A stretch of 64,000 nucleotides of DNA from Sva-07 sp963717385 (GCA_963717385.1 CAVQWE010000006.1:1-64000), one strand, 5' to 3'; numbered from the stretch's first letter, positions 39,339-49,661 are shown. The notes: a model not told the origin generated them from the letters alone. Translations and numbers: made by a program.

Positions 39339-39941
39339 CGGCGGGTTGGAGCTGCAACGCGACGCTGAGGCCGTCGAGCAGGTCGGACGTGTCCGGCCAG
39401 GGCATCGAGGGGTGTGATCCGCACAGGTCGACGATGCCGTGGATCCACGTGTGGACCTGCACCGCCACGAAGAACGGGTCGCGGTCGTCGTCGAGCACGA
39501 CCAGCATGCGGGCCACCGCGTCGACGAGCAGTTGAAAGGCTGCGAGCCCGCCGGGCGCGTCGCCGTCTCCGAGATCGACCTTGTCGGAGAACAGCACCCG
39601 ATACTGCCCTGGGTGGTCGAGCGCATACGCGATGTATGCGTCGCCCATCGCACGGAAGGCGACGAAGGGATCGTCGTTGCTGTCGTGGGCCTGTCGCAGT
39701 TGTTCGTAGAAGGTCGACCAACAGTGATCGACGGCGTCGCGGAGCAGATCGACGTGATCGTCGAAGTGTCGGTACACCGCGGTCGGCGAGACCCCGGCCT
39801 GGCGAGCAACGGCGCGCAACGACACCGCCTCCATCTCACCGTGGGCCCCGATCAGGTCGGCGGCTGCGACCAGCAGGTCGGTGCGGAGCGTGTCGCCCTC
39901 ACCGCGGCGGAGCGCCGGCGTTGGACGGTCGGTGTGGCCAT
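39331..39941 (-). CDS. TetR-family repressor of the adjacent MMPL pump
   Basis: The clear part (167 residues from ATG 39834) starts inside the DNA-binding domain: LRAVARQAGVSPTAVYRHFDDHVDLL. The missing first helix, LRTDLLVAAADLIGAHGE, lies directly upstream in the same frame, but no start codon is available in that frame. An ATG at 39941 (MATPTVQ) fits if one base is missing near 39915, giving about 203 residues. The C-terminal domain is of the TetR_C_13-like type. Divergent from the MMPL gene with a palindromic site between. Confidence 0.8.
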
Positions 39942-39987
39942 GGTCACGATCATATCGGTTGACATGTGTTCACCCACGTGGTTGATT

Positions 39988-40012
39988 GACACTTGTAAAC
40001 GTAACAGGTGTC
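39988..40012. promoter_or_regulatory. Candidate TetR operator
   Basis: GACACTTGT, seven bases, ACAGGTGTC: inverted repeats matching at eight of nine positions, flanked by further T/A symmetry (TTGACAC...GTGTCAA). It lies 47 bases after the repressor start and 40 before the MMPL start, where an autoregulating TetR protein would block both genes. Confidence 0.6.
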
Positions 40013-40051
40013 AACACAAGCCGTCGAGACGGTCGATCGAAAGGAATCATC

Positions 40052-42289
40052 ATGTTCACCAGACTGGGTCACCTGGTCGTCCGCCGTCGGCGGACGGTGC
40101 TGGCCACCACACTGCTGGGACTCGTCGTGGCCATCGTGCTCGGGTCGGGCGTCTTCGGCGAGCTGACCAACGGAGGATTCGACGATCCCGATTCGGAGTC
40201 GACCCGGGCGATCGAGGCGCTCGACGACGAGTTCGACACCGGCAGCGCCGACCTCGTCGCCATCGTCACCGCCGTCGGCGGGGATGTCGACGACCCCGAG
40301 GTCGTCGCCTCCGCAACAGCGCTCACCGAGTCGTTCGCGGCGATGAAGGGGACCGACGACGTCCAGTCGTACTGGTCGCTCGGGTCGCCGGCACCGTTGC
40401 GATCCGTCGAGGGCGATCGTGCCCTCGTCCTGATGCGGTTCCCCGGTGCCGAGGAGGACCCCGAACGAATCGAGACGATCGAGTCGATCCTCGACGAGTA
40501 CGCCGGCCTGGAGGGCGACGGCATCACTGTCGGTCTCGCCGGTCCCGAGCCGGTCTTCGCGGCGGTGGGCGAGACGATCGAGGGCGACCTGGCTCGGGCC
40601 GAGATGATCGCGATCCCATTGACCCTGTTGCTGCTGCTGTTCGTCTTCGGTGGCGTCGTCGCTGCAGGCCTACCGCTGCTGGTCGGTGCGATCTCGGTGT
40701 TCGGTGCCTTCATGGTGTTGTGGACGGTCACCCAGTTCACGAATGTGTCGATCTTCTCGATCAACCTCGTGACCGCACTCGGCCTCGGACTCGCCATCGA
40801 CTACTCGCTTTTCATCGTCAGCCGATTCCGTGAGGAGCGTGCGCTCGGGCGATCGGTCGACGACGCCGTCGTGAGGACCGTCGAGACCGCCGGCCGAACG
40901 GTGACCTTCAGCGCGATCACGGTGGCCATCTCGCTCAGTGCGCTGTTGATCTTCCCGCTCTACTTCCTCCGGTCGTTCGCCTACGGAGGGATCGGTGTAC
41001 TCGTCGTCGCGATGGTCGTGTCGGTGGTTGCGCTGCCGTCGCTGCTCGCCGTGCTCGGACCCCGGGTCGATTCCCTGCAGCTGTTCCAGCGCCGTCCTGT
41101 TCGGGTCGGCGAGGGCTTCTGGCACCGCCTCGCGACCGGTGTGATGCGTCGCCCCGGCGCAGTGGCGATCGCCGGCATCACGTTCCTGCTCGCGCTCGGG
41201 CTGCCCTTCCTGAACGTCGAGTGGGGAGTGCCCGACGACCGGGTGCTCCCGGAGTCGGCCGAGGTTCGCCAGCAGTCCGACATCCTCCGTGACGAGTTCG
41301 ACTCCGCCGAAGGCGATGCGTTCGCCATCGTTGCGGCCGGCGGAGTCGACACCGCGTCGATCGAGGCGTATGCAGCAGCGGTGTCGACGGTCGACGGTGT
41401 TGCACGTGTCGACAGCGCCGTCGGCCGCTTCGCCGACGGGGGCAACGTCGCCGTCGATCCCTCGCTGGCGCAGTTCGACCCAGCGGGTTCGACGTCGGGC
41501 GATGCGACGTGGTTCAACGTCGTTCCCGAACTCGAACCGATCTCGGTCGGGGCCGAACGCATGGTGAGCGAGATCCGTTCGATCGACTCGCCGTTCGACG
41601 AGACGCTGGTCGGCGGGGCATCCGCGGCGCTCGTCGACTCGAAGTCGGCCATCTTCTCGTTGGTGCCGTACGCGGCGGGGATCATCGTCGTCGCAACGTT
41701 CGTGTTGCTGTTCTTGATGTTCGGGTCCCTGCTCGTGCCGATCAAGGCGATCGTGCTCAACGCATTGAGCCTGACGGCCACCTTCGGCCTGATGGTCTGG
41801 GTGTTCCAGGAGGGCAACGGCGCCGACCTGCTCGGCTTCACCCCGACCGGTCTCACGGACATCTCGATGCCGATCCTGATGTTCTGCGTGGCGTTCGGGC
41901 TCTCGATGGACTACGAGGTGTTCCTGCTGTCACGCATCAAGGAGGAGTACGACCGCACCGGCGACAACGACCTCGCCGTGGCGATCGGCCTGGAGAGGAC
42001 CGGTCGGCTGGTGACCGCTGCGGCGCTGCTGCTGTCGATCACGTTCTTCGCCTTCGCCACCTCGGGGGTGACCTTCATCAAGCTGTTCGGTCTCGGCTTG
42101 GCCGTCGCGGTGCTGGTCGATGCCTTCATCGTCCGCTCCACGCTGGTGCCTGCGCTCATGAAGCTCGCCGGCAACTGGAACTGGTGGGCACCGGCGCCAC
42201 TGCGCCGGCTGCACGAGCGGTTCGGGATCAGTGAGTCCGTTCCGGAGGAGTCGGTGGTCGAGTCGCCGTCGGACGCACTCGGGGTCTGA
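40052..42289 (+). CDS. MMPL-family RND transporter
   Basis: 745 residues, two repeats of one membrane helix, one extracytoplasmic domain and five further helices. First helix about 17-38 (RTVLATTLLGLVVAIVLGSGVFG); the second half begins about residue 370. Characteristic motifs GLAIDYSLFIVSRFREE and GLSMDYEVFLLSRIKEEY sit in equivalent helices, carrying the Asp-Tyr proton-relay pair of MmpL proteins. AAGGAA precedes the ATG. Likely exports a lipid or drug; substrate unknown. Regulated by the divergent TetR protein. Confidence 0.92.
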   Translation: MFTRLGHLVVRRRRTVLATTLLGLVVAIVLGSGVFGELTNGGFDDPDSESTRAIEALDDEFDTGSADLVAIVTAVGGDVDDPEVVASATALTESFAAMKGTDDVQSYWSLGSPAPLRSVEGDRALVLMRFPGAEEDPERIETIESILDEYAGLEGDGITVGLAGPEPVFAAVGETIEGDLARAEMIAIPLTLLLLLFVFGGVVAAGLPLLVGAISVFGAFMVLWTVTQFTNVSIFSINLVTALGLGLAIDYSLFIVSRFREERALGRSVDDAVVRTVETAGRTVTFSAITVAISLSALLIFPLYFLRSFAYGGIGVLVVAMVVSVVALPSLLAVLGPRVDSLQLFQRRPVRVGEGFWHRLATGVMRRPGAVAIAGITFLLALGLPFLNVEWGVPDDRVLPESAEVRQQSDILRDEFDSAEGDAFAIVAAGGVDTASIEAYAAAVSTVDGVARVDSAVGRFADGGNVAVDPSLAQFDPAGSTSGDATWFNVVPELEPISVGAERMVSEIRSIDSPFDETLVGGASAALVDSKSAIFSLVPYAAGIIVVATFVLLFLMFGSLLVPIKAIVLNALSLTATFGLMVWVFQEGNGADLLGFTPTGLTDISMPILMFCVAFGLSMDYEVFLLSRIKEEYDRTGDNDLAVAIGLERTGRLVTAAALLLSITFFAFATSGVTFIKLFGLGLAVAVLVDAFIVRSTLVPALMKLAGNWNWWAPAPLRRLHERFGISESVPEESVVESPSDALGV

Positions 42290-42298
42290 TCGTCCACG

Positions 42299-42336
42299 CG
42301 CAACGGCCCCGGGGAACGTTCCTCGGGGCCGTTGCG
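42299..42336. terminator. Bidirectional terminator-like hairpin
   Basis: CGCAACGGCCCCG and CGGGGCCGTTGCG pair around a GGGAACGTTCCT loop region, followed by TTCG. Lies between the convergent MMPL and ferredoxin genes. Confidence 0.8.
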
Positions 42337-42352
42337 TTCGTGAGTGTTCAGA

Positions 42353-42598
42353 TCAGGGTTCGATGTAGATGCACTCGCCGGGGCACTCCTCGGCGGATTC
42401 GATGACCGCTTCGAGCTGGCCGTCGGGGATCTCGGCGAGCCCCTCGGCACCCTGCGCGTTGCCCTTGGCCTCGGCGAAGATCTTGTCGCCCTCGACGACA
42501 TAGGCAAGGCCATCGTCGAGCAGGGTGAAGACGTCGGGGGCGATCTCCTCGCACAGGCCGTCGCCGGTGCACAGATCCTGGTCGATCCAGACCTTCAT
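42353..42598 (-). CDS. Small single-cluster ferredoxin
   Basis: 81 residues. The cluster motif is C10-x2-D13-x2-C16 (CTGDGLC) with a distal C72-P. In P450-type 3Fe-4S ferredoxins and the Pyrococcus 4Fe-4S ferredoxin, the central position is a non-cysteine residue, Asp in the latter. C76 is an extra cysteine. Acidic overall. GAGGAG precedes the ATG on the reverse strand. It is divergent from mpa, separated by 110 bases that should hold both promoters. Partner enzyme unknown. Confidence 0.9.
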   Translation of the reverse strand: MKVWIDQDLCTGDGLCEEIAPDVFTLLDDGLAYVVEGDKIFAEAKGNAQGAEGLAEIPDGQLEAVIESAEECPGECIYIEP

Positions 42599-42708
42599 GT
42601 CAGTTGGGGCTCCTCGTTGAGTGGGGTTTGGGGTTATCCTACGGCCGCAAGTTTACACGGCCCAGCACGTGCAAACACGATCCATGTGTCTGCGTGTACA
42701 TTCGGCCC

Positions 42709-44440
42709 ATGGCAACCGCTGCGGACGATCCACGGTCGACCAACGACTCCGGGGCCACTGAGCGCGCCGAGCTCGCCGCCCTCCAGGAGGAGATCGCCCA
42801 CCTCCGAGCGCGGCTTGCCGATGGCCCGAAACGCGTGCATTCCCTCGAGGAACGACTCCTCGAGACCAAGGGCCAGCTCGCTGCGGCAGTGGGGCAGAAC
42901 GAGAAGCTGTCGTACACGCTGCGCGAAGCCCGCGAGCACATCGCCACCCTGCGAGACGAGGTCGACAAGCTGTCGCAGCCGCCGTCGGCGTATGGCGTCG
43001 TGGTGGGCAAGAACGATGACGACACCGTCGACATCCTCACCAGTGGCCGCAAGATGCGGGTGGCTCTGCACCCCGACATCGACCACGAGCTGCTCGACCG
43101 AGGAGCCGAAGTCGTCCTCAACGAGAGCTACAACGTGGTGATGGCGCGCACGCCCGAGATCACCGGCGAGGTCGTCACGGTCAAAGAAGTGATGGAGGAC
43201 GGCATCCGCATCGTCGTCGTCGGACGAGCCGACGAGGAGCGCGGTCTGCGAGCTGGCAGACGCGATGCGTGGCACCCACATCCGCAACGGCGACCACCTT
43301 CGCCTCGACACCCGCTCGAACCTGCTGCTCGAGAAACTGCCGCGGCCCGAGGTCGAGCATCTCCTGCTCGAAGAGGTGCCCGACATCGCCTACACCGACA
43401 TCGGCGGGCTCGATGACCAGATCGAACAGATCGCCGATGCCGTCGAGTTGCCGTTCCTGCACCAGGACCTGTTCGCCGAACACCAGTTGCCCGCACCGAA
43501 GGGGATTCTGCTGTACGGGCCGCCGGGTTGCGGCAAGACACTGATCGCCAAGGCGGTCGCCAACAGCCTCGCCAAGAAGGTCGCCGAAACGATCGGCGAG
43601 GGCAAGGGCCACAGCTATTTCATCAACATCAAGGGCCCCGAACTGCTCAACAAGTACGTGGGCGAGACCGAACGGCAGATCCGCTTGGTGTTCCAGCGAG
43701 CGCGCGAGAAGAGCGACGAGGGCTGGCCGGTGATCGTGTTCTTCGACGAGATGGACTCGATGTTCCGCACCCGCGGCTCGGGCATCAGCTCCGACATGGA
43801 GTCCACGATCGTGCCGCAGCTGCTGTCGGAGATCGACGGCGTCGAAGGTCTCAAGAACGTGATCGTGATCGGAGCGACCAACCGCGAAGATCTGATCGAC
43901 CCCGCGATCCTGCGACCAGGTCGGCTCGACGTGAAGATCAAGATCGAGCGCCCGAACGCCGACGCTGCCAAGTCGATCTTCGCTCGGTATCTCACCAACG
44001 AAATCCCCATCGCCGAGGGTGAATCGATCCCCGACATGATCGACGCCACCGTCACCGAGATGTACCGCGACGACGAAGCCAACCAGTTCCTCGAGGTCAC
44101 CTACCAGAACGGCGACAAGGAGATCCTGTACTACAAGGACTTCTCGTCGGGAGCCATGATCGAGAACGTGGTGCGCCGAGCCAAGAAGCTGGCGATCAAG
44201 CGTGTGATCGATGGGGGAGCCAAGGGCGTCTGTACCGACGACCTGCTGGCGTCGATCAAGCAGGAGTACAAAGAACACGAAGACCTGCCCAACACCACCA
44301 ATCCCGACGACTGGGCGAAGATCTCCGGCAAGAAGGGCGAACGAATCGTGTTCATCCGCACCCTCGTGTCCAAGGCAACCGAGGCCGAGGTCGGCGGCGG
44401 ACGCGCCATCGAACGTGTCGCAACCGGGCAGTACCTGTGA
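42709..44440 (+). CDS. mpa: Proteasomal ATPase ARC/Mpa (one frame break)
   Basis: AAA+ ring that unfolds pupylated proteins and feeds them to the 20S proteasome. About 576 residues corrected: N-terminal coiled coil (about 15-90, RAELAALQEEIAHLRARLAD) that binds Pup, OB-type domains (YGVVVGKNDDDTVDILTSGR), AAA domain with Walker A YGPPGCGKTLIAKAVA and Walker B IVFFDEMDSMFRTRG, and a C-terminal GQYL end that docks on the proteasome. One surplus base in GG at 43243-43244 breaks the frame; repair gives EERVCELADAMRGTHIRNG. GTGA overlap with the next gene. Confidence 0.94.
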
Positions 44441-45655
44441 CCCGCGATCGCACCTACGACGTCGTCGTCTACGGAGCAACCAGCTTCGTCGGCCAGATCC
44501 TCTGCAAGTACCTCGTGCAGCGACACGGCACCGACGGTGACCTGCGGTGGGCGATCGCCGGGCGGAGCCAGTCCAAGCTCGACGAGGTGGCGCAGCGCAC
44601 CGGGGCCGATGTCCCGACGGATCGTCGCCGACGCAGCCGATCGTTCAGCCCTCGACGACATGGCGGCCTCCACACAGGTCGTCATCTCCACCGTCGGCCC
44701 GTATGCGCTGTACGGCTCCGAACTGGTCGCAGCCGTCGTGGCAGCCGGAGGCGACTACTGCGACCTCACCGGCGAGGTGCAGTGGATGCGTCGGATGATC
44801 GACGCGCACCAGGTCGAAGCCGAACAGACCGGCGCCCGCATCGTGCACACGTGCGGGTTCGACTCGATTCCATCCGATCTCGGTACGTGGTTCACCCAGC
44901 AACGAGCGATCGAGCAATTCGGTGAGCCGTGCGTCGAGGTGCGGATGTCGGTGAAGGGCGCCAAGGGTGGCGTCAGCGGCGGAACCGCTGCGAGCGGCAT
45001 GCAGATGTTCGAGGAGATGGCTGAGGATCCCGAGCTCCGAAAGGTGGTGGGCAACCCGTACGTGCTGGCACCAGTCGACATGCGCGACGGGCCCAAGCAG
45101 CCCGGCATGGGACGACCGACTCGTGACGACCGGTTCGACAGCTGGGTGGCTCCGTTCGTCATGGCGCCGACCAACAGCGCTGTCGTGCTCCGCAGCCATG
45201 CGCTGTTGGGCCAGCCGTGGGGCCGCGACTTCACCTACGGCGAAACGATGATGACCGGCGACGGGCTGACCGGTGGAGTGGCTGCATGGGCCATGACCGC
45301 AGGGCTGGCAGTGTTCGCAGGCGCAGCCAGCTTCGGGCCGACGCGCAAGCTGGTCGGCAAGGTCATTCCCAAGCCTGGCGAAGGTCCGAGCGAGGCGAAA
45401 CAGCAGGCCGGCTACTTCGATCTGCGGTTCGTCGGCCGGACCGCAAGCGGCGATCGAATTCGCACCAAGGTCACCGGCGATGCCGACCCCGGATACGGCT
45501 CCACCGCGAAGATGCTCGGCGAGAGCGCGCTCGCATTCCTCGATGTCGACCGTGAGCAGACGCCCGGCGGCTTCTGGACGCCGGCAAGCGCGTTCGGCGA
45601 CGCCCTCGTCGAACGCCTCGAAGCCCACGCCGGCGTCCGCTTCGACGTCCTCTAG
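44437..45655 (+). CDS. Saccharopine-dehydrogenase-like NAD(P)-binding protein (one frame break)
   Basis: About 405 residues corrected. The N-terminal Rossmann motif is VVVYGATSFVGQIL (GATxFVG), followed by WAIAGRSQSKLDEV. The pattern matches actinobacterial 'saccharopine dehydrogenase / trans-acting enoyl reductase' proteins (Rv2449c-like), including VVISTVGPYALYGSELV, GGDYCDLTGE and HTCGFDSIPSDLG. The reaction is unknown. One surplus C in CCC at 44613-44615 causes the break; repair gives ADVRRIVADAADRS. Lies between mpa and dop without an obvious functional link. Confidence 0.85.
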
Positions 45656-45698
45656 CGAATCCGCAGTCCCCGTTGCCCAGGTCTCCAGGAACCTTGGT

Positions 45699-45727
45699 GG
45701 TTCCCGATGACCCGGGCTCGGGGAACC
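45699..45727. terminator. Short hairpin between the dehydrogenase and dop
   Basis: GGTTCCC (45699-45705) pairs with GGGAACC (45721-45727) across a GC-rich loop. No T-tract, so a terminator is only a possibility; the remaining gap (45656-45773) should contain the dop promoter. Confidence 0.35.
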
Positions 45728-45773
45728 GCGAGCTGAACGTCGCACTCGATGGAAGCTCAGCTAGGTTCAGGTG

Positions 45774-47267
45774 ATGGCCCTTGCGAAGGTCTGCGGTATC
45801 GAGACCGAGTACGGCATCGTCGTGCGCGGAGGCGACAACAACCCCGTCTCGGCGTCGTCGATGCTGATCAATGCCTACGTCTCGGCCACCAATCGTGATC
45901 GGGGACGCATCGGCTGGGACTTCGAGGACGAACAACCCACCAGCGACGCCCGTGGATTCGACATCGACACCTCGCTCGCCCCCGAAGTCGAGACGATGCT
46001 GGTCAACGCCGTGCTCACGAACGGTGCCCGGTACTACGTCGACCACGCCCACCCCGAGATCTCGACGCCCGAGGTCACCACCGCTCGCGAAGCGCTCGTG
46101 TGGGATCGCGCCGCGGAAGAAATCGTACGAGCATCGATGGAGCACGTGAAGTCGCTGCTCCCTGACGGCGGCGAGATCATCGTCCACAAGAACAACTCCG
46201 ACGGCAAAGGCAACAGCTACGGCTGTCACGAGAACTACTTGATCGCACGTGAGACCCCGTTCGGGCGCATGGCGAGCCAGATCACGCCGCACTTCGTCAC
46301 CCGCCAGGTGTTCTGTGGCGCCGGCAAGGTCGGCTGCGAACTCCCAGGTCGCGCAGACGATCACGTCGCCTACCAGCTGAGCCAACGCGCCGACTTCTTC
46401 GAAGAGGAGATCGGCCTCGAGACGACGCTCAAGCGTCCGATCGTCAACACACGCGACGAGCCGCACGCCGACGCCCAGAAATATCGACGACTCCACGTGA
46501 TCGTCGGCGACGCCAACATGAGTGAGGTCGCGACCTACCTCAAGGTCGGGACCACGTCGATCATCCTGGCGATGATCGAAGACGACGAACTCGGCGACGA
46601 GTGGCTGTTGGGCAACCCCGTGGCGGCGATTCGCCAGGTGAGCCACGATCCGTCGCTTCGTCAGACGATCATGCTGCGTGACGGCAATCGAGCCACGGCA
46701 CTCGAGATCCAGTGGGGACTGCTCGAGCGGGCTCGCAAGTACGAGCAGTCGCACGGGCTCGACTGTGTGGGCGAGGGCATCGGTGCCGACGTGCTCGCCA
46801 AGTGGGAAACGGTGCTCACCGGCCTCGAGTCCGATCCGGCGTCGGTTGCCAACTGGGTCGACTGGGTCGCCAAGCAACGTCTGGTCGACGGCTACGGCGC
46901 TCGTCACGACATCGAGCCGGGTTCGGCCAAGCTCAAAGCGATCGATCTCCAGTATCACGACTTGCGTCTCGACCGGTGCCTGGCGTTACGCGCCGGGCTC
47001 GACACCATGGTGACTCCCGCCGAGGTGACCGCAGCGATGTCGCAACCTCCCACCACGACCCGCGCATACTTTCGCGGTCGGTGTCTGGCGAAGTTTCCCG
47101 ACGACGTCGTCGCGGCAAATTGGGATTCGCTCGTGTTCGACATCGGCACGGATCCGCTGCGACGGGTTCCGATGATGGAACCGCTACGCGGGACCGCCGA
47201 GCACGTTGGTACCTTGATCGACGAGAGCGAGACGGCGGGGGAACTCCTCGATCGTCTCGGCCAGTGA
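45774..47267 (+). CDS. dop: Deamidase/depupylase of Pup (Dop)
   Basis: Deamidates the C-terminal Gln of Pup to Glu and also removes Pup from substrates. 497 residues, the longer of two PafA/Dop homologues here. Shared ligase-fold motifs: GIETEYGIVVRGG, HAHPEISTPE, HKNNSDGKGNSYGCHENY, RPIVNTRDEPHADAQKYRRLHVIVGD and the late QYHDLRLDR. The insertion after the first motif (PTSDARGFDIDTSLAPEVE) corresponds to the Dop loop region and distinguishes it from PafA. ATG 45774 or GTG 45771. Followed 43 bases later by pup. Confidence 0.95.
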   Translation: MALAKVCGIETEYGIVVRGGDNNPVSASSMLINAYVSATNRDRGRIGWDFEDEQPTSDARGFDIDTSLAPEVETMLVNAVLTNGARYYVDHAHPEISTPEVTTAREALVWDRAAEEIVRASMEHVKSLLPDGGEIIVHKNNSDGKGNSYGCHENYLIARETPFGRMASQITPHFVTRQVFCGAGKVGCELPGRADDHVAYQLSQRADFFEEEIGLETTLKRPIVNTRDEPHADAQKYRRLHVIVGDANMSEVATYLKVGTTSIILAMIEDDELGDEWLLGNPVAAIRQVSHDPSLRQTIMLRDGNRATALEIQWGLLERARKYEQSHGLDCVGEGIGADVLAKWETVLTGLESDPASVANWVDWVAKQRLVDGYGARHDIEPGSAKLKAIDLQYHDLRLDRCLALRAGLDTMVTPAEVTAAMSQPPTTTRAYFRGRCLAKFPDDVVAANWDSLVFDIGTDPLRRVPMMEPLRGTAEHVGTLIDESETAGELLDRLGQ

Positions 47268-47310
47268 TCCACGACGATTCATCCGATTCACCGAAGGGAA
47301 GCAACAGCTG

Positions 47311-47508
47311 ATGGCAGAACGCACCCAGAAGTCGAAGCAGACGACGGGTCGAGAGACCGAGACGACTGCCGAGGCCGCTCCGGCGGTCACGGAGACCGGC
47401 GAGAAGCTCAAGGCGGAACTCGATGACCTCCTCGACGAGATCGACGAGGTGTTGGAGACCAACGCCGAGGACTTCGTGAAGTCGTACGTGCAAAAGGGCG
47501 GACAGTAG
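47311..47508 (+). CDS. pup: Prokaryotic ubiquitin-like protein Pup
   Basis: 65-residue disordered modifier attached to lysines by PafA. The C-terminal half is the conserved helix-forming part: LKAELDDLLDEIDEVLETNA, then EDFVKSYVQKGGQ. The GGQ end means it must be deamidated by Dop before ligation. The N-terminal half is polar and low complexity, as in all Pup proteins. Located four bases before prcB. Confidence 0.98.
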   Translation: MAERTQKSKQTTGRETETTAEAAPAVTETGEKLKAELDDLLDEIDEVLETNAEDFVKSYVQKGGQ

Positions 47509-47512
47509 AACC

Positions 47513-48310
47513 GTGACGATGCCGATCTTCTCGACCTCGGACGACCCGGGGTCGAGCTTTCCGGAACTGTTGCGACGGGTCGGTCTGGGCCCAGCGCCGA
47601 TGGTTGGCGCTTCCACCGATCTGATGCGCGAGTTCTCGGTGCCCCATGCCACCACGTGCGTGGCACTCACCTACGCCGATGGTGTGGTGATGGCAGGAGA
47701 CCGCCGAGCGACGTCGGGCAACCTGATCTCGCACCGCACCATGGAGAAGGTGGTCGAAGCCGACCGTCACAGCGGTGTTGCCATCGCAGGTGCTGCAGGC
47801 ACTGCGCTCGAGATGATCAAGCTGTTCCAGCTGCAACTCGAGCACTACGAGAAGGTCGAAGGCACCGCACTGAGCCTGGAGGGCAAGGCCAACCAGCTCT
47901 CGATGATGGTCCGCGGCAACCTCCAACAAGCGATGATGGGGATGGTGGTCGTGCCGATTTTCGGTGGCTACGACCTGCGTCGCGAGTGCGGTCGGCTCTG
48001 GGACTACGACGCCACCGGCGGCCGTTACGAAGAGCGAGACTACGTTGCCACCGGCTCGGGCAGCCTGCATGCGGGCACGGTCATCAAGGTCGGATTCCGC
48101 AGCGACATGAGCCGCGACGACGCCATCAACCTGGCTGCGAGATCGTTGTGGGAGGCCGCCGACGCCGACTCGGCGACCGGTGGCCCCGATGCACTCAGGG
48201 GGATCTACCCCGTGGTCGCCACGATCGACGCCGACGGCTGGAACCGGATCGCCGACGACGACCTGAGCACCCGGTACGAAGCCATCGTCGACGAGGTGCG
48301 TTCACGATGA
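47513..48310 (+). CDS. prcB: 20S proteasome beta subunit
   Basis: Catalytic subunit of the bacterial 20S proteasome. 265 residues: a propeptide of about 46 residues ending SVPHA, then the mature N-terminus TTCVALTYADGVVMAGDRRA whose Thr47 becomes the nucleophile after self-cleavage; the lysine and aspartate partners are in VMAGDRRATSGN and RTMEKVVEAD. The C-terminal part holds the typical ARSLWEAADADSATGGPD and YPVVATID. GTG start at 47513. ATGA overlap with prcA. Confidence 0.97.
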   Translation: MTMPIFSTSDDPGSSFPELLRRVGLGPAPMVGASTDLMREFSVPHATTCVALTYADGVVMAGDRRATSGNLISHRTMEKVVEADRHSGVAIAGAAGTALEMIKLFQLQLEHYEKVEGTALSLEGKANQLSMMVRGNLQQAMMGMVVVPIFGGYDLRRECGRLWDYDATGGRYEERDYVATGSGSLHAGTVIKVGFRSDMSRDDAINLAARSLWEAADADSATGGPDALRGIYPVVATIDADGWNRIADDDLSTRYEAIVDEVRSR

Positions 48311-48976
48311 GCCAGCCGTTCTACGTCGCCCCCGAACAGATGATGAAGGACCGCGCCGACTTCGCGCGCAAGGGCATCGCCCGCGGCCGAGCACTCGCCG
48401 CAGTCCGCTACCTCGACGGCATCGTGATCATCGCCGAGAACGCTTCTGAGACGTTGCGCAAGGTGAGCGAGATCTACGACCGCATCGCGTTCGCCGGTGT
48501 CGGCAAGTACAACGAGTTCGACCAGCTCCGAGTCGCCGGGGTGCGCGCCGCCGACCTCAAGGGATTCCAGTATTCGCGAGACGACGTCGATGCTCGCAGC
48601 CTTGCCAACAGCTACGCCCAGATGCTCGGCACGATCTTCACCCATGAGATGAAGCCGATGGAGGTCGAGATTCTCGTGGCCGAGGTGGGTCTCGAGCCGG
48701 CTGGCGACCAGATGTTCCACAGTCCTCTATGACGGCACCGTGTTCGACGAGCGCGACTTCGCGGCGATCGGTGGCGACGCCGAGGCCATCAATACCCGCC
48801 TCGCCGACACGTGGACCGACGGACTCGACCGTGCTGCGGCGATCTCCCTCGGGCGCTCAGCGCTGTCGGGACCCGATCGTGAGATCGCCGACGACGACCT
48901 CGAAGTGGCCGACCTCGCTCGCACCAACGGGCGACGCTGCTTCCACCGGCTCACACGAGCCGAACTCAGCGGCTGA
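48307..48976 (+). CDS. prcA: 20S proteasome alpha subunit (one frame break)
   Basis: Structural outer-ring subunit of the 20S proteasome. Begins MSQPFYVAPEQMMKDRADFARKGIARG, with VVRYLDGIVIIAEN-like text (AVRYLDGIVIIAENAS) and IYDRIAFAGVGKYNEFDQLR. A premature stop occurs at 48730; removing one C from CC at 48724-48725 gives LYDGTVFDERDFAAIGGDAE and continues to 48976, about 222 residues, the expected size. The C-terminus is RLTRAELSG. Same operon as prcB and pup. Confidence 0.93.
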
Positions 48977-48997
48977 GCCACACCCCAGCGATGTGTG

Positions 48998-49562
48998 TCA
49001 GCGCAGATCGCTGAACTCGACGTCGGCGGTCGACACGGTGGTGCCACTGACGCCCAGGCGCGTTCGAGAAGCTCCAGTAGAGATTGGTGTAGGCAATCGC
49101 CTCGGCAGGCCCGATGGGCGAGCCCCACTGACGCATGTCCTCGGTGGTGTGGGCGTCGCCGACCAGGGTGGCGTCGTACCCGCGGGCAAGCGCCCCGTGC
49201 AGTGTCGAGCGGATGCATGCATCGGTCTGCGCTCCGGTGACCACGAGCCGACCGACACGGCGAACGGCGAGAAGTTCTTCGAGATTCGTCTCTTCGAACG
49301 AGTCGCCGTAGTGCTTGTGGACGATCGGTTCGCCATCAGCGAACGGGAACTCGTCGATGTACGCCCATGCCTCAGAACCCTCGGCAAGTGCGTCATCTGA
49401 ATGCTGCACCCAGATGACCGGCACCTCGCTCGCCCTCGCTCGTTCGACCAGCGAGGCGATGTTGTCGACCACCCGCTCCACTTCGAACGCCTCGCCGACC
49501 ACGCCGCGCTGCATGTCGATGACCAACAACGCGGTGTTCGGGCGGTCGTCGAGCGAGGTCAT
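48998..49562 (-). CDS. Isochorismatase-family cysteine hydrolase (frame break near the end)
   Basis: About 187 residues with the catalytic triad of the family: D16 in LLVIDMQRG, K83 in VHKHYGDSF, C116 in TGAQTDACIRSTL. The family includes nicotinamidases and amide hydrolases; the substrate is unknown. One surplus base near 49057 shifts the last 20 residues; the repaired end is GVSGTTVSTADVEFSDLR with stop at 48998. Converges on prcA. Confidence 0.85.
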
Positions 49563-49661
49563 GTCGCGAAGCTACCCGCATCGCCGCCAGCACTCGAGCG
49601 AGTGCTGGCGTCAGCCGGTCACGTCTCGGACCATCATCTCCTCGGTCGTCCACCGCGTCGA

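Noticed and set aside
43200..43270. Programmed frameshift in mpa
   Set aside because: No slippery heptamer or downstream structure is evident, and similar breaks affect many unrelated genes in the window, so error is more likely.
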